Below, piece after piece: positions 1 through 6,769 of a stretch of 8,485 nucleotides of DNA; the first letter of the stretch is position 1, and the number at the start of each line of letters is the position of its first letter. Below the pieces are notes generated by a model. The model made no database searches. It was not told the origin of the DNA and saw only the letters and a program-made list of their open reading frames with translations. The translations under genes and the position numbers were made by a program. The stretch is from Gammaproteobacteria bacterium. Lineage in GTDB: Bacteria > Pseudomonadota > Gammaproteobacteria > Porifericomitales > Porifericomitaceae. The stretch covers positions 1 to 8,485 of the forward strand of contig JAPPQA010000154.1 in NCBI GenBank assembly GCA_028817255.1. The letters are read 5' to 3'.

Positions 1-55
1 GGCGGTTGCGGGCGCGAAGCCCCCGAAAACAGTTCTCAATGCGGTTCATTGCCAT
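1..55 (-). CDS. trpA: Tryptophan synthase alpha subunit, N-terminal fragment (cut by window edge)
   Basis: Only the first 16-18 codons lie in the window. Read from the ATG at 49 they give MNRIENCFRGLRARNR, which fits the usual TrpA opening (M-x-R-I-x-x-x-F-x-x-L-x-x-x-x-R, normally followed by the 'ALIPY' strand beyond this edge). A second in-frame ATG at 55 would add Met-Ala. Neither start has a clear Shine-Dalgarno sequence. The gene starts about 48 bp after the trpB stop on the same strand, as expected for the alpha subunit. TrpA cleaves indole-3-glycerol phosphate to indole, which passes through a tunnel to TrpB. The identification rests on this short N-terminal match plus position after trpB, so it is good but not certain. 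Confidence 0.8.
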   Translation of the reverse strand, partial: MAMNRIENCFRGLRARNR

Positions 56-103
56 TGCTATGGACGGGGCGGATGCCGATAGCGGCACTGCGGAGCCGGC
101 GCG

Positions 104-1342
104 TCATGCCACGGGTTCCAGGATGCCCCCGCCCTGAGCCGCGACGATCTCGATATCCTTGTCGCCCCGACCGGAAAGGCAGACGACGGCCGCCGCATCG
201 CCGCCTGCATCCCGGGCCCACTGCGCCGCATAGGCCAGGGCATGGCTGGATTCCAGCGCGGGGAGAATGCCCTCGACCCGGGTAAGCTCGTGAAAGGCGG
301 CCAACGCCTGCTCGTCGGTGACCGTCACGTAATGCACGCGGCCCGTGTCCTTAAGCCAGGCATGCTCGGGGCCCACGCCGGGATAGTCCAGCCCCGCCGA
401 AATCGAATGGGTCGCAAGGATTTGGCCATGCGGGTCCTCGATCAGGTAGGTGCGGTTGCCGTGCAACACCCCCGGGCGGCCGGCATTGAGCGAGGCGGCG
501 TGGCGGCCAGTGGCCAACCCCATGCCCCCGGCCTCGACGCCATACATCGCCACCTGCGCGTCCTCGAGAAAGGGATGAAACAACCCGATCGCATTGGAGC
601 CCCCGCCGACGCAGGCGACCAACGCATCCGGCAGGCGCCCGACCTGCTCCAGGAATTGCCGCCTCGCCTCCTGGCCGATCACCGACTGGAAGTCGCGCAC
701 CATAGCCGGGTAAGGATGCGGCCCGGCGGCCGTGCCGATGATATAAAACGTATCGTCCACGTTACGCACCCAGTCCCGCATCGCCTCATTGAGGGCATCC
801 TTGAGGGTGCGGGAACCCGAGCGCACCGGCGCCACCTCGGCGCCCAGCAGCCGCATGCGATAGACATTGCTGGACTGGCGGCGCATATCCTCGGTACCCA
901 TATACACCGTGCATTCCATCCCGAAACGAGCGGCGACGGTGGCGGTAGCCACGCCATGCTGCCCGGCGCCAGTCTCGGCGATCAGACGCTTCTTGCCCAT
1001 GCGCCGGGCCAGCAACGACTGGCCCAGGGTATTATTGATCTTGTGGGCGCCGGTGTGGTTCAGGTCTTCGCGCTTGAGATAGATGCGCCCGCCGCCCAAC
1101 TCCCGGCTCCAACGACGGGCGCAATACAGCGGCGAGGGCCGGCCCACGTAAGCCGACAACTCCTGCCGCCATTCCCGCTGAAAATCGTCTTCCGACAGGT
1201 AGTGCCGCCAAGCCAGTTCCAACTCTTCGAGAGGCGCCACCAGGGTCTCCGCGACGTAGCGCCCCCCGTAGGGCCCGAAGCGGCCGCGCGCGTCCGGCAA
1301 CGCCCCGGAAGGCTCAGGAGAAACCGACTTCATGCTCCGCAC
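104..1342 (-). CDS. trpB: Tryptophan synthase beta subunit
   Basis: This PLP enzyme joins indole and L-serine to make L-tryptophan, the last step of the pathway, in an alpha2-beta2 complex with TrpA. Counting from the ATG at 1333 (409 aa; the family is about 400), the motif LNHTGAHKINN places the PLP lysine at K98 (K87 in E. coli). AETGAGQHG places the catalytic glutamate at E120 (E109 in E. coli), the same offset of 11. CVGGGSNAIGLF is the PLP-phosphate loop. Downstream, EGILPALESSHALA and VVCLSGRGDKD are also typical. I place the start at the GTG at 1342 because a strong GAGGAGG (1349-1355) lies 6 nt upstream of it; the ATG at 1333 is 15 nt away. The start overlaps the end of trpF, implying translational coupling. 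The protein is complete, with no broken motif. Confidence 0.97.
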   Translation of the reverse strand: MRSMKSVSPEPSGALPDARGRFGPYGGRYVAETLVAPLEELELAWRHYLSEDDFQREWRQELSAYVGRPSPLYCARRWSRELGGGRIYLKREDLNHTGAHKINNTLGQSLLARRMGKKRLIAETGAGQHGVATATVAARFGMECTVYMGTEDMRRQSSNVYRMRLLGAEVAPVRSGSRTLKDALNEAMRDWVRNVDDTFYIIGTAAGPHPYPAMVRDFQSVIGQEARRQFLEQVGRLPDALVACVGGGSNAIGLFHPFLEDAQVAMYGVEAGGMGLATGRHAASLNAGRPGVLHGNRTYLIEDPHGQILATHSISAGLDYPGVGPEHAWLKDTGRVHYVTVTDEQALAAFHELTRVEGILPALESSHALAYAAQWARDAGGDAAAVVCLSGRGDKDIEIVAAQGGGILEPVA

Positions 1343-1946
1343 CGCGCACCTCCTCGACAAAGGCCGACATCCGCTCCGAACTCTTGACCCCGGGAGCGGA
1401 TTCGATGCCGCTACTGACATCTACTCCATCGGGGGACACCTGCCGGATCGCCTGGGCGACATTATCCGGCCGCAATCCGCCCGCCAGGACGATCCGCGCC
1501 CCGCGCAAACGCGGGATCCGGGACCAATCGAAGGCCTGTCCCGTGCCCCCCCAGGCCCCGGGCCGAAAGCTATCCAATAGTATGCCAAAGGCATCCGAAA
1601 AAGTAGTGGCCGCCCGCTCGAGATCCGCGCCCGGCGCGCAGTGCACGGCCTTCAGGTAGGGCAAGCCGTAGCGCCGGCATGCCTCCGGCGTCTCCCGGCC
1701 ATGGAACTGCAACAGGTCCAGGGGCAGAGCGGCCAGCACTTCCTCCACCTGCGCGGGCCGGGGATGCACGAACAGGCCGACACGGGTCACGGAGTCAGGC
1801 AACTCGGCGACGATCTCGCGAGCCAGGGGCAGCGCCACCGCCCGCGGGCTCGGCGGGTAGAACACCAGGCCCACGGCATCCACCCCCAGCCGGGCGGCAT
1901 GCCGCGCATCCTCCGGGCGGGCGAGCCCGCAAAATTTAATCCACAT
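1314..1946 (-). CDS. trpF: Phosphoribosylanthranilate isomerase
   Basis: TrpF performs the Amadori rearrangement of N-(5'-phosphoribosyl)anthranilate to CdRP in tryptophan synthesis. The product from the ATG at 1946 is 210 aa, normal for this single-domain TIM barrel. The first strand carries KFCGL with the catalytic cysteine at C6, and the general-acid aspartate is in ILLDS at D125. Other family blocks are VGLVFYPPSPR (26-35), DLLQFHGRE (77-85), GGTGQAFDW (133-141) and the phosphate-binding loops LAGGL and VDVSSGIE. The open frame extends upstream through truA but has no family similarity there, so the ATG just before the first strand is used. It has little Shine-Dalgarno. It follows the truA stop by 17 bp, and a TTG (1967-1965) overlapping that stop is a possible alternative start. 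The 3' end overlaps the trpB start. Confidence 0.97.
   Translation of the reverse strand: MWIKFCGLARPEDARHAARLGVDAVGLVFYPPSPRAVALPLAREIVAELPDSVTRVGLFVHPRPAQVEEVLAALPLDLLQFHGRETPEACRRYGLPYLKAVHCAPGADLERAATTFSDAFGILLDSFRPGAWGGTGQAFDWSRIPRLRGARIVLAGGLRPDNVAQAIRQVSPDGVDVSSGIESAPGVKSSERMSAFVEEVRGAEHEVGFS
1349..1355 (-). promoter_or_regulatory. Shine-Dalgarno GAGGAGG for trpB, inside trpF
   Basis: The minus-strand GAGGAGG lies within the last codons of trpF (Val-Glu-Glu-Val). It is 6 nt upstream of an in-frame GTG (1342) and 15 nt upstream of the ATG at 1333. The spacing favours the GTG as the trpB start. Confidence 0.55.
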
Positions 1947-1963
1947 GCCGCCCGCGGCCCCGT

Positions 1964-2755
1964 TCAAGGCGGCGCCCCCCCCGGATAGCATAGCGGCCGG
2001 GGCAGGTCGTACTCGGCGGGATAGCGCACGTCCGCCAGGTACAAACCGGCGGGCGAGGCGGTGAAGCCGCCCCGGGAACGGTCCCTGGCATACAGCACTT
2101 CCCGCGCCCATGCCGGCTTGCGCCGGCCCAGCCCGACCATGATCAACACCCCGGCAATATTGCGCACCATACGCTGGAGAAAGGCATTCGCCTCCACCTC
2201 CAGGATAACCAAATCGCCCCGTTTCCACACTTGCAGGCGATAGATCGTGCGGCGGGGATTCTTTGCCTGGCAGCCGCCGCCCCGATACGATGTGAAATCA
2301 TATTCGCCCACCAGGTGGGCAGCTGCCTCGCCCATGGCCGCCACGGCCAGTTCCCGGGGCTCCCAGGCCACCATAGCGGCGCGCAGCCCCGGACGCGCCG
2401 GGCGATTCAGGATCAAGTAGCGGTAACAGCGCCTCTGGGCCGCATAGCGGGCATGGAACTCCGCCGGCGCCGGACGCGCCCACAGCACGGCGATATCCGC
2501 TGGCAAAAGGGTATTCGAGCCCAGCGTCCAGGCGCGCAAGGGACGGCCCGCGCAGCCCTCTCCGTCGAAATGCGCCACCTGGTAGCTCGCGTGCACGCCG
2601 GTATCGGTACGGCCCGCGCACTGTACGCAGATACTGCGCCCCGCCACGGAAGACAAGGCATCCTCCAGGCAGGCTTGGACGGTGCGTTCCCCGCGCTGGC
2701 GTTGCCAGCCGCGGAACCGCACCCCGCAGTACTCCAGTGCCAGTGCGATTCTCAC
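1964..2755 (-). CDS. truA: tRNA pseudouridine(38-40) synthase
   Basis: TruA converts U38-U40 in the anticodon stem-loop of many tRNAs to pseudouridine. The GTG start at 2755 gives 263 aa, near the usual 260-270. The opening RIALALEYCGVRFRGWQ is the family's first strand (usually '..l.ieYdGt.f.GwQ'). CAGRTDTGVHA carries the catalytic Asp51. HARYAAQRRCYRY and AFLQRMVRNIAGVL are the other conserved blocks, the latter near the active site. EYDFTSYRGGGCQAKNPRRT matches the 'DFtsFr...c..k.p.R.i' region. The frame continues upstream without family similarity. The GTG overlaps the stop of the EcfT-like gene as GTGA, a 4-bp coupling, and no strong separate Shine-Dalgarno is seen. The truA-trpF order is common in gammaproteobacteria. 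Confidence 0.95.
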   Translation of the reverse strand: MRIALALEYCGVRFRGWQRQRGERTVQACLEDALSSVAGRSICVQCAGRTDTGVHASYQVAHFDGEGCAGRPLRAWTLGSNTLLPADIAVLWARPAPAEFHARYAAQRRCYRYLILNRPARPGLRAAMVAWEPRELAVAAMGEAAAHLVGEYDFTSYRGGGCQAKNPRRTIYRLQVWKRGDLVILEVEANAFLQRMVRNIAGVLIMVGLGRRKPAWAREVLYARDRSRGGFTASPAGLYLADVRYPAEYDLPRPLCYPGGAPP

Positions 2756-3441
2756 GCCCAGTGCCCCAGGGCAGCCAACAGGGCGAACAGCGACAGGACG
2801 CCAAGCCATTCCCAGGGCCGCGGCCGGCCCGGGTCCGGCGGCAGGCGCAAACGCCGCGGCAGCTCTTGCGAGGAGGGGGCGCAACGCTGCATCAGGACGC
2901 CCATCGCCTCCTCCAGAAGGCGCGCACCGGCAGCGGCCGGGGGGCCGGCCCGCGGCCGGGGGGCCGGGACCCGGCGCCCGGCCAGCAAACGGGAAAGCCG
3001 CTGCTGTTCCTCCGGAAGACACTCCAGGGTCAACCACAACCGCGCCGCCAACCGCTCCCCCGGAACTCCCGCCCGGCGCAACGGCCGCAACCACCACAAC
3101 AGCCCCGCAAGCAGTTCCTCACGGGAACTGGCCTGACGCAGGGTGTCAACCGCAAGCGCCAGCAGCGCCAAGCCCAGGCAATTCCGCAGGGCGGCATCCA
3201 GTGCCGGGCGCCAGGAGCCCTGCGGCGCCGACGACGGCGCATACATCCACAGGTGAGCCAACAAGATAGCCAAAAACAGCCAGCGCGTGCGCCATAAGGG
3301 CTGCCAACTCCACAGCCGCCCGACCGCCCGCGACCGCACCATCGCAAGCAACAGCGCAACGCCCGTCAGTATCGCCCAATTGCCGGCGGCGAGAAACATG
3401 GCGAGCACGAGCACATTCGCAATGCGCACAGCCGGGTGCAT
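2752..3441 (-). CDS. Integral membrane protein, EcfT/CbiQ-like (energy-coupling factor T component-like)
   Basis: The product is 229 aa, with hydrophobic segments at about 8-35, 52-68, 81-100 and 211-228. Between the third and last lies a long basic, amphipathic stretch (about 103-165). This layout (N-terminal helices, cytoplasmic coupling helices, C-terminal helix) and text such as LLWWLRPLRRAGVPGERLAARLWLTLECLPEEQQRL resemble EcfT/CbiQ, the T component of ECF vitamin or metal transporters. The two Ala-Arg-Gly-type signatures that contact the ATPases are not clear; only LLAGR is loosely similar. No EcfA ATPase or S component is present nearby. It starts at the ATG at 3441 with GGAGGA at 3451-3456, 52 bp after fimV, and its stop overlaps the truA start. 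The membrane location is secure; the family call is tentative and function unknown. Confidence 0.6.
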   Translation of the reverse strand: MHPAVRIANVLVLAMFLAAGNWAILTGVALLLAMVRSRAVGRLWSWQPLWRTRWLFLAILLAHLWMYAPSSAPQGSWRPALDAALRNCLGLALLALAVDTLRQASSREELLAGLLWWLRPLRRAGVPGERLAARLWLTLECLPEEQQRLSRLLAGRRVPAPRPRAGPPAAAGARLLEEAMGVLMQRCAPSSQELPRRLRLPPDPGRPRPWEWLGVLSLFALLAALGHWA

Positions 3442-3450
3442 GGTTCGAAC

Positions 3451-3456
3451 TCCTCC
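3451..3456 (-). promoter_or_regulatory. Shine-Dalgarno GGAGGA of the EcfT-like gene
   Basis: The minus-strand GGAGGA ends 9 nt before the ATG at 3441, in the 52-bp gap after fimV. It supports this start and shows that the gene has its own translation signal. Confidence 0.65.
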
Positions 3457-3493
3457 AGCCGTAACCCCTGCAGCCGCAAGGAGAAAAGGAATG

Positions 3494-6400
3494 CTATTGC
3501 GGGGCCTGGGAAAGCAATTGCTGCGCCTCCTTGCGTTGCGCCTCGTCGCCCTCGGCTATGACCTCGTCCAAAGCGGATTTCGCATTATCCATGTCGCCGA
3601 GTTCGATATAGGCGCGGGCCAGGTCCAGCTTGCTGGCGGGAGTATCGGACACCGAGGTGGTGGGACCCGTCTCCGTGGTCTCGGGCGCCGCGGCCGCATC
3701 GGGTCCTTCTTCCAGCTCAAGGGCCAACTCGATAGAGTCATCGCCGGCGCCGGCATCGGCGGCGGCCTCCGCCTCGGGGGCAGCTTCCCCGCCCGCGGCG
3801 GAATCCTCGCTCTGGACTCCATTGCGGGCAATTTCGTCCAGCGTCTTCCCGGGGGGCATGGCGGCCTCGTTGCCGCCCGCAGGCGTCAAATCCAAACCGT
3901 CGCCCGCTTCGTCCAGGGACAACTCCTCGCCGCCTTCGTCGCCGCCCGCCGCATCCAGGGACAATTCCTCGCCGCCCTCGCCGCCGCCCGCTTCGCCTGC
4001 CGCCGCCAACTCCACGCCGCCGCCCTCGTCCAGGGACAGCTCCTCGCCGCCCTCGCCGCCGCCCGGCACCGCGAGATCGAGTTCGCCCACATCGTCCAGG
4101 GACAACTCCTCATCGGCAGCTTCGCCCGCTACGGCCTCCTGCGGTGGCGGCGATTCCTCGCCGGGAATCTGGATCTCCCCCGGCTCGAGCGCGGACGTCC
4201 GATCCAGCGCGTCCTCCGGCGACGGCTCCTCGCCCCCGACAAGCAACTCGGTGGCATCCTCCGTGTCGCCTTGTTCGCCCGCGGACTGATCCAGGTCGAA
4301 ATCCAGGGCCTCCATAAGTTCCCCCGTCTCCTCGGCCTGGGTATCGTCCACCGCCGCGGCATCCCCGCCCGCCGCCACCTCGGCAAGAGCCTTTTCCGCC
4401 TCCTCCCTGGGCAGACGCTGGGTGGCGGCAATGTTTGCCGAAGTGGCCTCGACGGCAGGGACCTCCCCTTCCGAAGACGCCTCGAACAACGCGCGGCCAA
4501 CCCCCATCTCCTGCCACATATTGACGGCGGCCTCCCACTGTTCTCCCTCGCCCCCGGTCTTCTCGTGCAGAGCGCCCGCCGCCTTCTCGAAGGCGGCAGG
4601 ATCGTTCTGCGCGCCGTATATCTCCAACAGCTTGAGATGGTAATTGAGATTTTCCGGGTCCTCGGCAAGCGCGGAATGGATAAACTCCGCCGCCTTGTCG
4701 TACTCGCTGTAGGCGAGCAGCACGTTGACCTCGGCAAGACGCGCGCCGATCTCCGCCTCATCGTCGTCGGACACCTCGAAATCCAGACTAGCCGCCTCGT
4801 CCAGCGGCAACTCCTCGATCTCCGTACTTTCCAGACCCTGCTCTTCGTCGGCGATCTCCGCCGCCGGCGTCCCGGTTTCCTCGATGCTGTCGAAATCGGC
4901 CTCGGTGTCGGCCTCGCCCTCGACTTCGGCATCGGCCCCGGAAGCAACCTGCGTTACCTCGCTATCTTCCATCCATTCCTCGTCCAGGATCTCCTCGTCC
5001 GAGGCGGCCTTGCGCCGGCGATACAACAGCAGACCCACCCCGGCAATCACCAGTACAGCCAGGCCGCCGCCCGCCGGGATCGCATACTGCGCCGCCATCG
5101 CCTTCACGGGCCCGGCCATGGCGCTCGCACGGCCCATCAAGTTATCCAGAAACCCGGCGCCCTCGGAGCTGGAATCCTCCACCGGCGGCGGATCCGTCAG
5201 CGGCGGCTCTACTGGCGGCGGCTCCACCGGCGGCGGCTCCACCGGCGGCGGCTCTACTGGCGGCGGCTCCACCGGCGGCGGCTCTGCCGCCGGCGGCACG
5301 ACGGCGACAGGCGGCGCCGATTCGGCAAGCGCCTGCTCCGCTTCCTGCGCCTTCTTCTCCGCCGCGATCATGCGCTGCTGCATGGCGTTCAACTCGTTAT
5401 CCCTGAGATTGATCATGCGCCGCAGGTCACTGACGATCTCTTCGGTCTGCTCCAGGCGCCGACCCACTTCCTCAAGTTCCTGCACCTTGGAAGCAAGCCC
5501 CTCTTGCGCCAGGGAAAGTTGCTGTTGCGTGGCCGCCGCGTCGTCTCCCCCCTCCCCGGCGCCGCCATCGGGGCCCGCGGACACCACTCGCAGTTCCGGT
5601 TGCGGCGGCGGCTCGGCAGGCGGGGCGGGTTGCCCGGCGCCGGGCGATTCCCCGGCCATACTCTCCCCCGGGGGCGGCGCCTCAGGAGGCGCGGCCTCCG
5701 GCGGGGGCACAGCCTCCCCGGGAGGTTGCGCGGGCGCCTGCTCCCTGGGCGGCGCCGCGGGGACAGGCGGAACGGGGGACGCAACAGGGCCGCGGCCCCG
5801 CTTGTAATCCCCCCAGAGCTGGTTGTGCTGGGCGACCTGGGCGATCGCCTGCCTCCCGTCTAAAAAACTCAATTCCTCCTGGGACGGCATACGCAACACC
5901 GCGCCCTCGCGCAAAGCGTTGATATTGCCTCCCAGGAAAAAGCCCCGCAGATTGGTGCGCAACAAGGCCAGCATCATCTGCTGGATGCTGATCGAGCGAT
6001 CCGGGCGCATGGCGATGGCGATAGCCCACAAGGTATCGCCGCGCCGGACCAGGTAATCCTCTCCAGGGCGGGCCTGCACCGGAAGCGCCCCCGAGGGCCG
6101 GGCGGCGGGGCGGACGGCTACGGCGGAGGGCGCGGTCGGCGGCGCGGAAGGGCGAGAGACCACCGGGGGACGGATCGGAGGCGGCGGCACGGGGCGCCTT
6201 TCGGCAGCGGGGGGCGCCTGCGCCTGCTCATAGTACGGCGGGTCGAGCAGTACCGTGTATTCGCGCAACAGGCGCCCGTCCCCGGACTCGGCCTCCACGA
6301 TGAAGTTCAGGCCGGGTTCGCGCAAAGCCTGCTCGGTGGCGACCAGAATGTAGGCCAGCCCCTCCCCGCCCTCCTCAGGGTATTCCAATTCGAAGCGCAG

Positions 6401-6733
6401 GGCCGTCACCGGAAAGATGCGGGCAATCCCGGCCCGCCGGAAAGCCTCCTCGTCGGCCAGCTTCACGGCAAGCCCTTCGCGTTCGCTCTCGGAGGCCACG
6501 ATCTCGATACGGGCCGAGAACGGCTCGTTCAAGCTGGACAGGACTTCGATCCCCCCCAGACCCAAGCCATAAGAAGTCGCGGGGGCCAATAACAGCAGGA
6601 GCGGCAGGCAGCGCCGGAAGAGACCGGCGCCCTGCCGGCCCGCGCCCCGCGGCGCAGCCGCCATCCAGGCGCGAAGCGCGCCCGGGAAAGCCCGCGACCC
6701 GATACGGGCGCCATCTGTAATTGCGCGTTCCAT
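3494..6733 (-). CDS. fimV: FimV-family pilus assembly/polarity protein
   Basis: FimV is an inner-membrane, peptidoglycan-binding hub for type IV pili, twitching motility and polar organisation. In 1079 aa the order is: hydrophobic signal (about 40-55) ending before LGLGGIEVLSSLNEPF; the FimV N-terminal periplasmic domain (about 57-172); a Pro-rich linker; a LysM-like domain (226-283, 'YLVRRGDTLWAIA'); a second Pro-rich linker; a coiled coil (about 401-470); five EPPPV repeats (484-508); a membrane helix (551-571) followed by RRRK; a long acidic cytoplasmic part with TPR-like helices (about 655-745); four EELSLD repeats (875-941); and the conserved C-terminal FimV helix pair (1031-1076). All hallmarks are present. 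The start is uncertain: the ATG at 6733 has AAGGA directly against it and a long n-region, while Met24 (6664) gives a more normal signal peptide but lacks a clear Shine-Dalgarno. Confidence 0.95.
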   Translation of the reverse strand: MERAITDGARIGSRAFPGALRAWMAAAPRGAGRQGAGLFRRCLPLLLLLAPATSYGLGLGGIEVLSSLNEPFSARIEIVASESEREGLAVKLADEEAFRRAGIARIFPVTALRFELEYPEEGGEGLAYILVATEQALREPGLNFIVEAESGDGRLLREYTVLLDPPYYEQAQAPPAAERRPVPPPPIRPPVVSRPSAPPTAPSAVAVRPAARPSGALPVQARPGEDYLVRRGDTLWAIAIAMRPDRSISIQQMMLALLRTNLRGFFLGGNINALREGAVLRMPSQEELSFLDGRQAIAQVAQHNQLWGDYKRGRGPVASPVPPVPAAPPREQAPAQPPGEAVPPPEAAPPEAPPPGESMAGESPGAGQPAPPAEPPPQPELRVVSAGPDGGAGEGGDDAAATQQQLSLAQEGLASKVQELEEVGRRLEQTEEIVSDLRRMINLRDNELNAMQQRMIAAEKKAQEAEQALAESAPPVAVVPPAAEPPPVEPPPVEPPPVEPPPVEPPPVEPPLTDPPPVEDSSSEGAGFLDNLMGRASAMAGPVKAMAAQYAIPAGGGLAVLVIAGVGLLLYRRRKAASDEEILDEEWMEDSEVTQVASGADAEVEGEADTEADFDSIEETGTPAAEIADEEQGLESTEIEELPLDEAASLDFEVSDDDEAEIGARLAEVNVLLAYSEYDKAAEFIHSALAEDPENLNYHLKLLEIYGAQNDPAAFEKAAGALHEKTGGEGEQWEAAVNMWQEMGVGRALFEASSEGEVPAVEATSANIAATQRLPREEAEKALAEVAAGGDAAAVDDTQAEETGELMEALDFDLDQSAGEQGDTEDATELLVGGEEPSPEDALDRTSALEPGEIQIPGEESPPPQEAVAGEAADEELSLDDVGELDLAVPGGGEGGEELSLDEGGGVELAAAGEAGGGEGGEELSLDAAGGDEGGEELSLDEAGDGLDLTPAGGNEAAMPPGKTLDEIARNGVQSEDSAAGGEAAPEAEAAADAGAGDDSIELALELEEGPDAAAAPETTETGPTTSVSDTPASKLDLARAYIELGDMDNAKSALDEVIAEGDEAQRKEAQQLLSQAPQ
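3911..4117 (-). repeat. Degenerate EELSLD-coding repeats in the FimV acidic region
   Basis: Four copies of a roughly 23-bp unit (plus strand TCCAGGGACARYTCCTC plus about 6 bp) begin at 3912, 3954, 4029 and 4095. They encode EELSLD with Gly/Glu/Ala-rich spacers of varied length (FimV residues 875-941). Spacing is irregular, so this is an interspersed peptide repeat and not a clean tandem array. The related ELPLDE occurs at residues 641-646. Confidence 0.75.
5210..5284 (-). repeat. Five tandem 15-bp repeats encoding EPPPV in FimV
   Basis: Five uninterrupted 15-bp units encode (EPPPV)5. Only two unit types occur, TACTGGCGGCGGCTC (A) and CACCGGCGGCGGCTC (B) on the plus strand, in the order A-B-B-A-B. 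A diverged B-like unit lies nearby at 5180-5194. The block sits between the coiled coil and the membrane helix, probably as a stiff periplasmic spacer. Because the unit length is a multiple of three, slippage would change linker length without a frameshift. Confidence 0.9.
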
Positions 6734-6740
6734 TCCTTAT

Positions 6741-6769
6741 ATTATGAACTGTTATAACTTATATTGCAA
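6741..6769 (-). promoter_or_regulatory. Candidate sigma70 promoter for fimV, inside the 3' end of asd
   Basis: On the minus strand a -35 box TTGCAA (6764-6769) and a -10 box CATAAT (6741-6746) are separated by exactly 17 bp. They lie in a strikingly AT-rich patch (about 6733-6782) within otherwise GC-rich DNA. The -10 box ends 7 nt before the fimV ATG at 6733, so transcription would begin at or next to that codon. The boxes overlap the last asd codons and its TAA stop. Confidence 0.5.

Noticed and set aside
242..1387. 381-codon plus-strand open frame opposite trpB
   Set aside because: It is antisense to conserved trpB motifs and has no recognisable domain; long antisense frames are expected at this GC content.
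1947..1963. trp leader/attenuator before trpF
   Set aside because: Only 17 bp separate truA and trpF, with no Trp-rich leader peptide or alternative hairpins.
2231..3136. 301-codon plus-strand open frame opposite truA and the EcfT-like gene
   Set aside because: It spans two real genes on the other strand, is Arg/Ala/Gly/Pro-rich and matches nothing recognisable.
3442..3493. Terminator between fimV and the EcfT-like gene
   Set aside because: The 52-bp gap shows no stable stem followed by a T-run on the minus strand, only a Shine-Dalgarno; read-through is more likely.
4725..5807. 360-codon Ser/Gly-rich plus-strand frame with GGGST repeats
   Set aside because: The repeats are the antisense reading of the FimV EPPPV array; it looks like a surface protein only through composition.
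3287..5863. 858-codon plus-strand open frame opposite fimV
   Set aside because: It mirrors the Glu/Asp/Pro-rich codons of fimV in GC-rich DNA. Its product is low-complexity Arg/Leu/Gly text (RRRLYWRRLH-type repeats are the reverse of the EPPPV array), with no domain, and fimV on the other strand has clear domains throughout.
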